A stretch of DNA of 64,000 nt from Chlamydomonas sphaeroides. Taxonomy: Eukaryota > Chlorophyta > Chlorophyceae > Chlamydomonadales > Chlamydomonadaceae. Each line of letters begins with the position of its first letter. The first letter of the stretch is position 1. The notes beneath the pieces were generated by a model that saw only the letters and a program-made list of their open reading frames with translations, ran no database searches and was not told where the DNA came from. The DNA lies in assembly GCA_001662425.1 (NCBI GenBank), contig BDDC01000339.1:1-64000 (forward strand), written 5' to 3'. A program made the position numbers and the translations under genes. Positions 1 through 11,400 of the stretch are shown here, piece by piece.

Positions 1-438
1 GCAAGCGTAACATAAACCACGGTACGCGGCGGGGTAGTCATCCCTCGCCTTCCCATAGCACGGGCTCATCTCCCGTGCAATGTACAGAGTCTGGGCGATA
101 CCTTCCTTCAGGTCGTACGAGGTGGCGGTGCGGGGACACCGCGGGGTATAGTGCAAGTACTGGTATGCCGTCTACAGCGGTAAAAGGCTCTCGGCTGTTG
201 CATGGGCGGTCAAACGAGCGAGAAGAGGGAGAAGTGCGACGGCGATGGGGGAAAACTGTTTATGGCGGTATAGGCCTATGTGCATTACATTGCATAGTTG
301 ATCAGGGAACTTGTCTTCGGCCATACGAATCATCTTTTCACGGGTTGCACGCCTGCCTGCGCGTCTGACAATTAACACACGCGTGACGCGTCGCGAGCAT
401 GTTCTCTCCCTGCAGCCTCACGTGACCACGATATCGAA
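1..438. other. No gene seen; upstream of GT34 gene
   Basis: No convincing coding segment or RNA gene is visible on either strand. The stretch probably holds the promoter and 5' leader of the gene starting at 439. I found no TATA-like or other element that I would defend. Confidence 0.5.
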
Positions 439-3400
439 ATGGACGTTGAAAAGCAATTAGCTAGGTCAAAGGAGTCGCTGATGAACAGCACAGCTGTTGC
501 GACTGGGCTGTTCTTGGCTGGCTTCCTCGCGGGCCTGGCCGTAGCGCCACAGCTCTTGCCTCACTACACATGGCACGGGGCCGTGACGACGCGGATGGCG
601 ATAGCGACGCCGTGCCCCGCTGCGCCCCCTTGCCTACGCGACGCGCCATCCCAGCTAGACAGTGTTGCCGCCAGCCTCGTTACCCCTGCATCTTCTGCGA
701 CAACACCAGCAGTGTCTCTAAGCGAAGCATCCGGCACAACACAGGCTCATCACGAGGACGCGACCCCCGCAAGGCCCCATGCCGCCGCTGCCGCGGCCGC
801 GGCCGGCAGCACCGGCGTGCGCATCGCCGTCCTGACGGTGGCCATCAAGCCACAAGAAGGATCACTCACCGCTTCACAGACGCACGTCACGTGAGCGCCG
901 CCGTCCGTCTAGCGTGCTGTGCCCCCTACGGCGCCCGACCGGATTATATGCCGCCCGCCTCCATCCGTCCGCCGACCATAACACAAGGGATTACGGCTTT
1001 GAGGGCCGAGCGCTGGATGCCGCCGTGCGCCGCTGCCCCGCAGACCCAAAGCCATAATCGACAATTTCACCAACAAGTTCAAGTACGCCTTCCACCACGG
1101 CTACGGTGAGCCTTACCTACCCTTACTGCTCCCTCCCGGCCAGCCGCCCCCCCAGCTGCCCACAGCAGTCACCTTCGTCGGGCGCCCTGCGCCGCCACGC
1201 GCCTTCCCGGCACCGGCGGCCCCATGCAATCGGTCGCTGGCGCCGCTCGCTGGCGCCCCTCGCCAGTCGCTGGCGCCGATGTCATCGGCCGCCGCGGCCG
1301 CGGCTCTGAGGACACCGCGAGCGCCCTACCCTGCTGCTCATCCCCGCCCGCCGTTGGTAGAGCGTTGCCCTGCTGCCGGGTACCGGCAGGGGCTGCAGCA
1401 CCGCCCACCCACCAGCTGAACAGCAGCGCCGCAGCCTCCTCCCAAGCTTCACCGTGCCCGGCCTCCCTGTCCCCCTTCCCCCTCCCCTCCCCCAGACTTC
1501 CTGCCCGCCATGCACAGCTTCAACGACACAGACCTGCCCCCCTCCTGGGCCAAGGCGAGCTGCCAGAGTGACGCCAGCTGCGGGCGCGGGGGCCCCTTCT
1601 GGGGCCGCAATCCGCACAGCGCCGCCGTCTGCCCCTGCTCGCCAGGGGCCTCCGAGCGCCATCCCCCGCTTGAACTTACAACACCCTCCCCTCTGCCTCT
1701 GTCGCCCCGGCCTTTCCTCTCCACCGCCCCAACCCCAGCTGCCCGCCATCAAGCGCTACCTTTACCACTACGACTGGTAGGTGCTGGGCGGCCAAGTCGC
1801 TTAGACAACTTTACTACGTTTTCATTGCATCAAGCTTCATAATACTTAACATGGCAAGTTGTAGTGGTTTTCCTCATCGCGGCTTGCACCACTGCGACCG
1901 GTGGCTCGTACACGAAAGCACGGGGCAGGGCGCCGGCTGACAGAAGCGTGCCCGGCCCACAAGACCACATCGCCCAACAGCCGCCGACCCCAGCCCCCTG
2001 CTGCCTGGCGGCCTCCCCTGCCTTCGCCCTGCCGCAGGGTATGGTGCTCGGACCTGGACCTGTTCGTCACCAACCGCCACCTGTCCATTCAGGAACACGT
2101 GCTGAAAGACGTGCGTACTAGCGGGAGGAGATGGGCGGGCGGGAGGGCGGGCGAGCGGCGGCTGGCCGGTCGCGGGCCGGTCGGCAGGAGACTAGGCGAG
2201 CAGGCGTGAGCGCGTGAGCGCCACCTGGGTTGGGCGCCACCTGGGTTGGGCGCTTGGGGCAGGCGAGCAAGCGGCCGATCGCGGGCCGGTCGGCAGGAGG
2301 GCTAGGCGAGCGGGCGTGCGGTCGTGAGCGCCGCGGGCGGGCTTGCATGGTCTAACCAGCAGCAGGGCGTGCGGGCGCCGACACAGGGCGCCACGGCTGC
2401 GACAGCCGAAGAGCAGCGAGCGCGAGGGGCGTGGCGCGTGCAAGTCGGGGCTGTTTGTGCCCTTCCCGCCCGCCCGCCGGCCCCTGCCGCAGGTGCCAGC
2501 CGACAAGTCCGTGGTGATCACTCGCGACTGCACCGACTTCAACAGCGGCTCCCTGCTTGTTCGCAACAGGTGATGGGCTGTGCGGGTGACGGGTGACGTG
2601 GGCAGCGCGCTCGCCGTGCTGGGTGCGCGCGCCGCGCGACACCGCTGCGTGTGTACTCATGAGTCCCATCCCCATCCCCGCCCACGCGACGCAACCCCAT
2701 CCCCGCCACCGCTACGCAGCCCCGACGGCCACCGCTTCCTGGACACCATATGGTCCATGCGCCACGACACCAGCATCCCAGACTCCCACAAGTGGTACGC
2801 ACGCATCATGGTCGTCCTAAAGCCAAGCCAGCATCACATCTGGAGAGAAGCTATGCGCCACGTAGCAGCGCGGTGGGGCGCCGCCAGGGCGAGCAGCGGC
2901 CCGGCGCGCCGCATGCCCAGGGTGTAGCAGGACAGAACCTGTCCTAGGATGTCAGGAGTAGTGCGACCCCTACTACACAGGGCGAGACTTCGGCGGCACT
3001 CAAACGGGTTACGGAGGGCTGACAGCAGCTGGGGCCCCCGCAGCCGCCAGGTTGAGGTCTGCCGCCCGCCGCTGCTGGCAGCGAGCCTGCTGGTGGCTCC
3101 TCCCTGCTGTGGTCGCAGGTGGGAGCAGGCAGCCTTTATCCAGGCCTACGAACACGACACCAACGGCCTGCGGGCCATGGTGCAGGTCCTGCCGCAGCGG
3201 CAGATGAACGCCTACGCCGCCGTCATCGACTGCGGAGATCCCTGGCAGCCGGGGGACTGGGGTGAGCTGCCCTGCCCTGCCCTGCCCTGGCGGCGTGTGG
3301 CGCCGTGCGCTCGGCCCAGCAGGAGCCCCCGTGTCCCTCGTACCTGGCGGGTGGCGGCGGTCGGCCGGGGGCTGGCGAAGAGGGACTGCAGAGCCAGGCG

Positions 3401-3773
3401 CGCCGCGAGGCGGCGTGTCACTCGGTCGCATTCACCGGTTCCCTCGGCGGCGAAAGTGACACGCTCCGAAGACGTGTTGTGCGCGCGCCGTGTCCCTGTC
3501 CTGCCCACACGCTCCACTTCTCCACCCAGCGGCCCCGCCAGCCGCTGAACTGGCGCCCCTGCCGGGCTGGCCCTCGGTGGCGTCCGTGCGCTCGTCATGA
3601 CTAGCATTGGGTAGTGGGAGTGATAAGGACAACATCATGACGTGATCCCGCCGCCCCGCCACCCCGCTACGGCAGTGGTGCACTTCCCGGGCATCAATGC
3701 CGACAAGGCGGTCGCTATGGCGCAGCTCATGAAGGAGCACGGGCCCGCGGTCAAGGACTTGATGCCGCGATGA
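439..3773 (+). CDS. GT34 family (GMA12/MNN10-type) glycosyltransferase, 358 aa
   Basis: Predicted type II Golgi membrane enzyme that moves a sugar from a nucleotide sugar to a polysaccharide or glycan. Exons: 439-890, 1044-1105, 1496-1554, 1739-1776, 2038-2110, 2493-2569, 2720-2794, 3119-3261, 3676-3773; every junction keeps frame (1,077 nt). A short cytoplasmic N-terminus is followed by one hydrophobic segment at about residues 17-39 and an Ala/Pro/Thr-rich stem. The catalytic part shows family landmarks in order: NKFKYAFHHGYDF, then YDWVWCSDLDLFVTN with the DxD-like nucleotide-sugar/metal motif, then TRDCTDFNSGSLLVRN, then WWEQAAF, and GDWVVHFPG near the end. Intron 3 appears to use a GC donor (AAG followed by GCGAGC at 1555). 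Family members include yeast alpha-mannosyl/galactosyltransferases and plant xyloglucan xylosyltransferases; the donor and acceptor sugars cannot be read from sequence. Confidence 0.9.
2162..2330 (+). repeat. Tandem repeats inside GT34 intron 5
   Basis: Two kinds of direct repeat sit in this intron. A 17-base unit CGCCACCTGGGTTGGGC occurs twice back to back near 2219-2252. It is flanked by two copies of a longer unit, at about 2171-2215 and 2283-2328, beginning GGGCCGGTCGGCAGGAG and continuing with GGCGAGC and GTGAGCGC. The copies differ by a few substitutions and short indels. Confidence 0.8.
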
Positions 3774-3812
3774 GGCCGAGGATGCAGCTCACGAAGGAGC
3801 ACGGACCCCGCG
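3722..3812 (+). repeat. Last-exon fragment of GT34 duplicated past the stop codon
   Basis: The coding segment at about 3722-3750 (GCAGCTCATGAAGGAGCACG and following) is repeated at about 3784-3812 with three or four substitutions. The second copy starts about 10 bases after the TGA stop at 3771-3773, so it is untranslated. The offset between copies is 61-62 bases. This is one of several exon-edge copies in this window. Confidence 0.85.
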
Positions 3813-5458
3813 CGTCGGGTGCCTAGCCCTAGGCGGTTTTCGGGTGGGGTACGTGTTGTAGGGGGTGTGTTGGCTGTTTACGCTGGGTGCAGGGCAAGGC
3901 GCGGCGGACATATCTAATGAACGAAGCCTTGACGGGTGGGGCATCGGCCCGTTGTTGCTGGGGGGCTGCTGGCTGGGGCACAGGGGCAGAGCCAGGGGCA
4001 GGGGTGCGTGCTGGGAAGTGATCGGTGTGCGAGGGCGCCTCCTCTCGTTTCGCTTTTCTGTCGTGGGCATGGTTAAAATCGTGAGCCAGCCTGGGCTGGG
4101 GTGCAGGAGTGCCACTGGACGGGGGGTTGCGGCGTCAACCGTTTACTTGTCCCGCAGGGGACACGCTCATCGCCCTCGAGCTCTGACGTGCAGTCGAGCG
4201 CATCCTGGTGCTGTGTGCGCTCAAGAATAGGAATATTTAGTAACACGACCCGCGAGGCACGCCCTGGATGTGTTGTCGTATGCGATGTGTGTTGTGATGC
4301 AATGGAGGTCTCCCCTGACGTGGATTTACCGATCCCTGGCTTGCCCCGGTCTGCGATGTCCTGATGATGCCAGGGGGCTCATGGACCCTCATAGCTGCCG
4401 CTGCGTTGCTGTGTGGCGCCTGTCTGTGTCGGGCCGATAGGCGATCGACCCCTGCCTTCGGTCGTGCCTTGCGCCTGACCGCGCTTGCGCCTGTTGGTGT
4501 GACAGCCGAAAGGCTCGATCGCTGGATTTGCTTGGTGGCGCCAGGAAAGGCGTCTGGTGTATGTGGCCCAGCGCTTAGCACTGCCTGGGAGAGCTCGTCT
4601 TGATTATTATTGCTGGCTGCCTGCTGGGCGAGCTCGTAATGTCCTCTCATGACGATGATGGTCCCTGAGAGCTCGAGGGAGTTCCAGGGTAGGATGCTGA
4701 GGACGAGCGGTATGCGTGCCAGGGCCCGCCCCTGAAGCACTGCTCGATTGCTGTCAGGCGCGCGGCTGGGTCCTGCTAGGTTGGGCGGGGGCACACGTCC
4801 TGCGACACGCAGGCGGGTGGGCGGACCCTGCCTGCTGAACGTGGACCTCGATGGTCGCCCGGACGAGCGGCAGCTGTTCACGATCCCACCCCCCCTACGT
4901 ACTTATCAATGTTGAATGCCCTTCGCGACCCACCAGCGTGTTAACGGCGGCATCGGTTGTTACCTGCTGAGCACGCGTACTCGGACACGGGGGCCCAGCG
5001 GGGACTGGGTGCCCACAAAGTGTACGCACGCAATGGACTGCCACCTTGCGTTAACAGGGTCACATTGACCGGCCTTGGGTCCCTGCCGCGCAAGGGGCTT
5101 CCGGTCCTGGGGAGAGCTGTCGACCCCGACAGGACCCCGTGGGGTAAAGCAGTGTGTGTATGTTGCGGTGCCATTCCCACGTTCTGGTGCATGTTCTATA
5201 GACAACTTGATAAGTCGTCTCAATATCAGCTTTGGGGCTACAGCGTGCGTCAGTGCCAGACCTGCCTCTCGTAAGGGGAGTGAAAGACCTCCTCGCATTG
5301 GGCATCCTCAAGCTGCTCTACGTTGCACTACTGGCTGTTTCATTTAGCTGTACTTCACCAAACGACACCTAGCTACGCTGCCAGTACACGCGTGAGGATC
5401 CTCGTTAAACAAGTCGTCCTCGCGGGCTTGACGGCCATTGCTGGACCGCTAGGGTCAA
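3774..5458. other. Intergenic, no gene seen
   Basis: About 1.7 kb between the GT34 stop and the RPN2 start. It should hold the GT34 3' UTR and the RPN2 promoter and leader. Open frames exist on both strands (for example 4237-4881 on minus), but their composition is unlike the real exons nearby and no splice-linked domain could be built. I saw no TGTAA poly(A) signal soon after 3773. Confidence 0.5.
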
Positions 5459-8400
5459 ATGCCCGCTGTGTCTAGCGCAGCTGGCCTTCTGGCCCTGCTG
5501 GATGAGCCCAGCGACGATCTGAAGCAGCATGCTCTCTCGCACCTCAACAAGGTACCCGGACACCAGCAGGCGTTCCAGATCTATGGAGGATACGCTTGCG
5601 CTTGAGAGCTCCCAGCTGTCGGAGGCCCAGGGCCTCACATGCTGCCTTCGGCGGGAGACCTGCGGTCGGGGCAGCCAATCTCACAGCAGGCGCCACCATT
5701 GCCCCGCGACAGGTCGTGCACGACTACTGGTTCCAAATCTCGGGCTCCATCGGTAGCGTCGAGGCGCTCTATGAGGATGACGACTTCGCGCACCGCGAGC
5801 TCGCAGCTCTGGTCGCGTCAAAGGTGCGGCAGTGTCCTAAGGGAACCGTACATACAAGGCGTATGAGCGCGCCGGCAGCAGCTGCGCGGCTCCCGGCACG
5901 CGCTGCACCCCGGGGCCCGGGGGGAGTCGCCCGAGGCTCCGCAGCCCTTTGCCGCACCGCTCCACGCGCCCCTAGCTCCTCCTTTGCTCCCTGCGGCTCA
6001 TGCTACATCCTCCCCCTGCCGCATCCATCCGTACGTCACTGCCGCATCGTCCTCCCATACACCGCCAGGTGTTCTACCACCTCGGCGAGCTGGACGACGC
6101 GCTCAACTACGCGCTGGGCGCCGGCTCGCTGTTCGACGTGGACGAGCAGTCCGAGTACGTCACCACCCTCGTGGGTGAGTGCCGTACCGTCACGGTTGCC
6201 GTGCTGTCCGCACTGGCGGCACTGGGCCGCGCGCCGCCGAGCCGAATCGGCTTGGTTCAAGGTCTGCCTGTCCTATGCACACACGTCGCTGTTCCCCTCC
6301 CTGGTTCCCACCTCTCCCCTCGCCAGCTCGCTGCCTGGACCAGTACTTTGAGAAGCGGGTCAAGCAGGCGGAGGGCCGTGGGGAGGAGGCCGAGGTGGCC
6401 ATCGACCCGCGCCTGACCGCCATCGTGGAGCGCATGCTGGAGAAGTGAGGGCGGGGCCGCGAGGGGGATGACCGTCATGGAGGCGGAAGCCGGGGAAACG
6501 GTGGAGGGCAAACGGGGAACGCGTGGAACAGGTCTGATGGCCTATCCTGGCACGCATGCTGCAGGCGCTTGGGGGCATGCATCGGGTTCACGGGATGGAC
6601 GCTGATCGGCACGGCACGGCACGGCACGACAGCGCCCGGTTCGCCCAGAAGCATTGTTGGTTTGTGGCAGACTGGGAAGCAGGACTGATGCACGCAACCC
6701 CAACCTTACCGCCCTGCCCTCACGTGCGCCCCTAGGTGCCTGGCCGCCAGCCAGTACGAGCAGGCCATCGGCCTGGCCCTGGAGGGCCGGCGGCTGGACT
6801 CGCTGGAGGCGTCCATCATGCGGGCGCCGGCTGGCCCGGAGCGCACCCGGGTGCTGCAGTACGGCCTGAGGGTGTGCCAGCAGCTCATCGTGAACCGCGA
6901 GTTCCGGCAGCAGGTGCGGCAGGGCGAGGTGGATCAGGGGAGGGGGAGGAGGGGAGGGAAGAGGGGCACGGTTAGTGTCAGCTGCCAGCAGCTTATTGTG
7001 AAACCGCGAGTTCCAGCAGCAGGTGCGGGAGGAGGTGGGGGGTGGCATGGAGGAGGGGGGGCACGTGGGGGAGGGGAGGGGTTTTGCCCGTGCAGCGCAT
7101 ATGCTGGGGATTGCGGGCAGCCTCCGTGGGGAAGACGGGTAATGGCGGGATGGCAGCAGAGGCCGGGCGGACTGAGGGCACAGGCGGTGCGCCTGGTCAT
7201 GGGCTGAACAAGCACCGAGCACATGGTTCTGTGTAGCCCGCATATCTGTGTAGCTTGCATATTGTGTGCGACACACGTCCTCGCCCCGGTCGTGTCCTTT
7301 CGTGCCGTAGGTGATGCGGCTGGTGATCCGGCTGTACGAGGAGGTGGAGTCGCCCGACTGGATCGACATCTGCCAGTGCCTCATGGCGCTGGAGCAGCCG
7401 GCCGAGGTGGCGGCCATCCTCAACCGCCTGCTGGCAGGGGGAGAGGTGCGGAGGTGGCGAGGGTGGACGGGGCGCGTGTGAGGGTGGTGGGATGGGGCGG
7501 AGGCGTGCAGGCGCTTCCGGTTGTTGGCGTGTTGGGGATGGCGGGGGCGCGCCGCCGCACCAACTCCCGGACGCTGCATCCCTGTCCGGCTTTGGCCGGG
7601 AAGGATTGAAAGGGGCATAACCTGGCGCAAAGACCTGGCGTGGCCTGGGGCTAGTGCCTCTGCGCGGCGCTCGCCGGCCTCCCTTCCGCCCGGGCGTGGC
7701 TGTGCCCTGTCGCCAACTGACCCGCCCCGCCACCCTGCCGCTCGTCCCCGGCCGCAGGACGAGGAGCTCCTGGCCTACCAGGTGAGCGGCGGGGGCGTAC
7801 GGTTGCTCCTGCTACCTAGCTGCCCTGCCGGGTGAACGGGTTGCGGGGCCGGTTGCTTGTGTGCGCATGTCTCCGCAGCGTGGCTGCCGTGGGTTTGGAA
7901 GCAGGCTGCTGCCAGCACGCCCTCCCGACTCGGCAGTCGGCTGTAACTCGGCTGCCAGGCCAGGGGCTGGTGCCATGTTGGCGCACGTGCGCCTGGTAGG
8001 GGCGCAGGTGGCGGGCATGGCAGTGGGCCCAGCCTGCACCTCTGCACGAGTCGCGTGTCGCCACTCCCCCGGCGCAGGTTGCGTTTGACCTGGTTGAGAA
8101 CGAGCTGCAGTCCTTCCTGGCCGACGTCAGCGCGCGGCTGGAGGCGCCCGGCGGCGCCGCCGTCGCCGCCGCTGCGCCGGCCGCTGAGCCCGTGGCAGGT
8201 GCGCCCGTGGGAGCTGCGGGGTGGAGGATGCCGGGCGCCTTGTAGGGGAAGGGAGCAGCAGTAGGCACACGGCCACATCGTCGCCATCGCACACAACCCG
8301 GGTCAGGGCCGCCCAGGGCGTCCGCTCGCCGAGCCGGGGGCCATGCGCACACGGCGGGCGGGAGTCCGAGCGAGTGCCCTCACTGGCGCGAAGCGGAGCG

Positions 8401-11400
8401 CGCCCCCGGTTGCGGGTGGCCGGAGGGTCGTTCCGTGCCACGTACCACGGAGTCTTGGCGCCCGGCAGCGCCACGCGTCGGACTGGCTGACCGCGACCGC
8501 TCGCGACGCCGGGTCGCTCGCAGCCAGCCCCAGCCCGCATACCCCTCCGTCGTGCGCCGCGGCCTGCCCAGCCTTGATATACGGCATCCTCGCACGCCTC
8601 CCGTGCTCCGCCGTTCAGACGGCGCCGCCGCCATGGAGACGGACGCGCCCGCCGCCGCTGCGCCCGCGGCCGACGCGCCTGCCGCCGCCGCCGCGGCTGC
8701 GCCCGCGTCTCCCTCGGCCGCCAAGCTGGGCAAGCTCAAGGACATCCTGTCGGGGAAGACCCCCATCGCCCTGTACCTGGACTTCCTGTACAGGTGAAGC
8801 TCTTGACGCACGCGTGCGCTTTTCGTGCTGACACTGCGACGAGCGCTCGCTGCATTCAAGGCTGGCATGGGTTGCGCCGTCGGTCCCCAGTACCCTTGCC
8901 AGCTCCCCGCCGACACGACACGACACGAACCCTGGCCGCCCTTCCCCCACCCCGTCCCATCCCCCCAGGCACAACCACGCCGACCTGCAGGTGCTGAAGA
9001 ACATCAAAGGTGCCGTGGACGCGCGCGTGTCTGTCACCCACTCGGCCACCATCGCCGCCAATGCGCTCATGCACGCGGGCACCTCTGTGGACACCTTCCT
9101 GCGCTCCAACCTGGAGTGGCTGGCCAAGGCCACCAACTGGGCCAAGTTCAGCGCCACCGCCTCGCTGGGCGTCATCCACAGGTGGGGTTTCGAGGGGGCA
9201 GCGGGGGAGAGGGCTGGGTACGTGTGTGCTTGTGCAGGCGGGTAAATGCGGGGGCCACCAACAGCGCAACCGCCTCGCTGGACGAGCAGCAGCAGGTCTG
9301 GCACACGCGTGTGTCGCATGAGGGCGCAAAGCCTGTGCCCGGCTGCGGGCTGCCCGCTCTCAGCGCTCCCCCTCCTCCCCCCTCCCTCCCCACCCTCCGG
9401 GCTTACGCTCGGAGGTCCGCAACTAGTTCGTTACTCCCCTCCTCCCTCCTCCGCCCCTCCTGCCCCAGGGGCCACCTGAGCCAGGGCCGAGCCCTCATGG
9501 CGCCCTACCTGCCCCGGGCCGGCGCCGCGGCGGCGGGCGGCGCGGGCGGCAGCCCCTTCAGGTGGGCGCGACACTCGAGGGATTGCAGTTGTCGCACATG
9601 CTGTACCCGCGCAGCCCATCCCAGGGCTCGGGGCGGTGCGGGTACGAACCCTGACGATATCTCCCTCCGATCACCCTCGCCCTCTGCAGCGAGGGCGGCG
9701 CGCTGTACGCGCTGGGTCTCATCTACGCCAACCACGGCCACGACATCCGGCCCTTCCTGCTGGAGAGCCTGCGCGCCACCTCCAACGAGGTTACGCAGCA
9801 CGGAGCCTGCCTGGGCCTGGGTGAGGATTTGGGAGGCCGCGCGCGCTTGTGCATGTGTTTCGCATCTGTGTAAAGCACACTTGTAATGGAACAAGACGTA
9901 TGTGTGGGAGAGCCGGGAGTAACTCGGTGGGAGGGGACCACGACGGGCTGGGACGGGCTTAGGATATGGCAACAAGCTGTCCTCTCCTCTCCCCTCTCCC
10001 AGGCCTGGCGGCCCTGGGCACTGACGACGAGGAGGCGCTGGAGGACATCAAAAACGTGCTGTACAGCGACTCCGCGGTGGCGGGCGAGGCGGCGGGCATC
10101 AGCCTGGGGCTGCTGTGCTGCGGCAGCGGCGGCGAGAAGGTGGCGGCCGAGGCGCTGGCGTACGCGCATGACACGCAACACGAGAAGATCATCCGGGGTG
10201 AGGGGCCGGAAGGGAGGGGCAGGGAGGAAGGGAGGGAGGGGTACGACACGCAGCGCGAGCAGCTAGGCCGGGTTGAGGGTGGTGGTGGGCTGGGTGGGGG
10301 TCAGACAGGTGATGGCGGGCAGGGCTCGACGCTGAGCACCCGCGCCTTCGCTGCACACAGCGGTTTGACCCAGTCTGCAGGCCCGCACACGCCCTTGCGC
10401 GCACCTGCCCTCACTGCCGCCCTCCCCCCGTTCCCCGCCCTCCCCTGCCCTCGTTTCTGGGCCTGGCGCTGGTGCTGCACCCCAGCGCCACGCTATCGCA
10501 CTAGCACGCACATCCTCGTGCGCCCCTCTCCTGATGCCCTACCCCCACCCTGCCCCACCCACCGCCTCGCAGGTGTGGCGCTGGGCCTCGCGCTTATGCA
10601 GTACGGGCGCGAGGAGGCGGCGGACGCGCTGATCGAGAGCATGACTCGGGACGCGGACCCCATCATCCGCTACGGCGGCATGTACGCCATCGGCATGGCC
10701 TACAGGTGGGGTTGCTGGTCGGCTCATTACGACACTGCAGTGCAGTGAACAGTTACAGAGCGGGGTCGTGTCACGTCATGCCAGGCCGTTTCATCAGGGG
10801 CGAGGAGCGCGGGGCCCGGGGGAAGGGGCCGGGTAGAGGTTTTGGCATGGAGGAAGCAAGGGCAGCCCGCGGCGCTCTGCCTGTCCTGGGGGCATCGTGT
10901 CGCATTGCAGCAGGTGCACTGGCCCTCCCCTGCTTCCCTCACCCCATTCCCCTTCCCCACCACAGGGGCACTGACAACAACGGCGCGGTGCAGAAGCTGC
11001 TGTCGTTTGCGGTCAGCGACGTGGCCGACGACGTGCGGCGCGCGGCGGTGCTGTGCCTGGGCTTCGTGCTCATGAACGTGCCGCAGCAGTGCCCGCGCAT
11101 CGTGGCGCTGCTGGCGGAGAGCTTCAACCCGCACGTGCGGTGAGGCAGGGGGAGAGGGAGCAGGGCGCCCTCGCTTCGAGACGCGTTGACGTCATCACGG
11201 ATGAGTGAACTCACGCACCTTCACCCTCGCCCTCACGTGCCCCTCTCACCCCGCCTTCGCCTCCGCAGCTACGGCGCTGCCATGGCTGTGGGCCTGGCCT
11301 GCGCGGGCAGCGGGCTCAAGGAGGCGTTGGCGCTGCTGGAGCCCATGCTGACGGACCCCACCGACTACGTGCGGCAGGGCGCGCTCATCGCCATGGTGGG

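Noticed and set aside
4237..4881. 214-codon minus open frame in the GT34-RPN2 intergenic stretch
   Set aside because: Basic, Ser/Pro/Arg-rich translation with no splice-linked neighbours or family features.
6883..7310. Idea that the RPN2 exon copy is a new intron formed by AGGT tandem duplication
   Set aside because: The true acceptor is at 7310, not in the copy, so the copy lies inside an intron that needs other ends.
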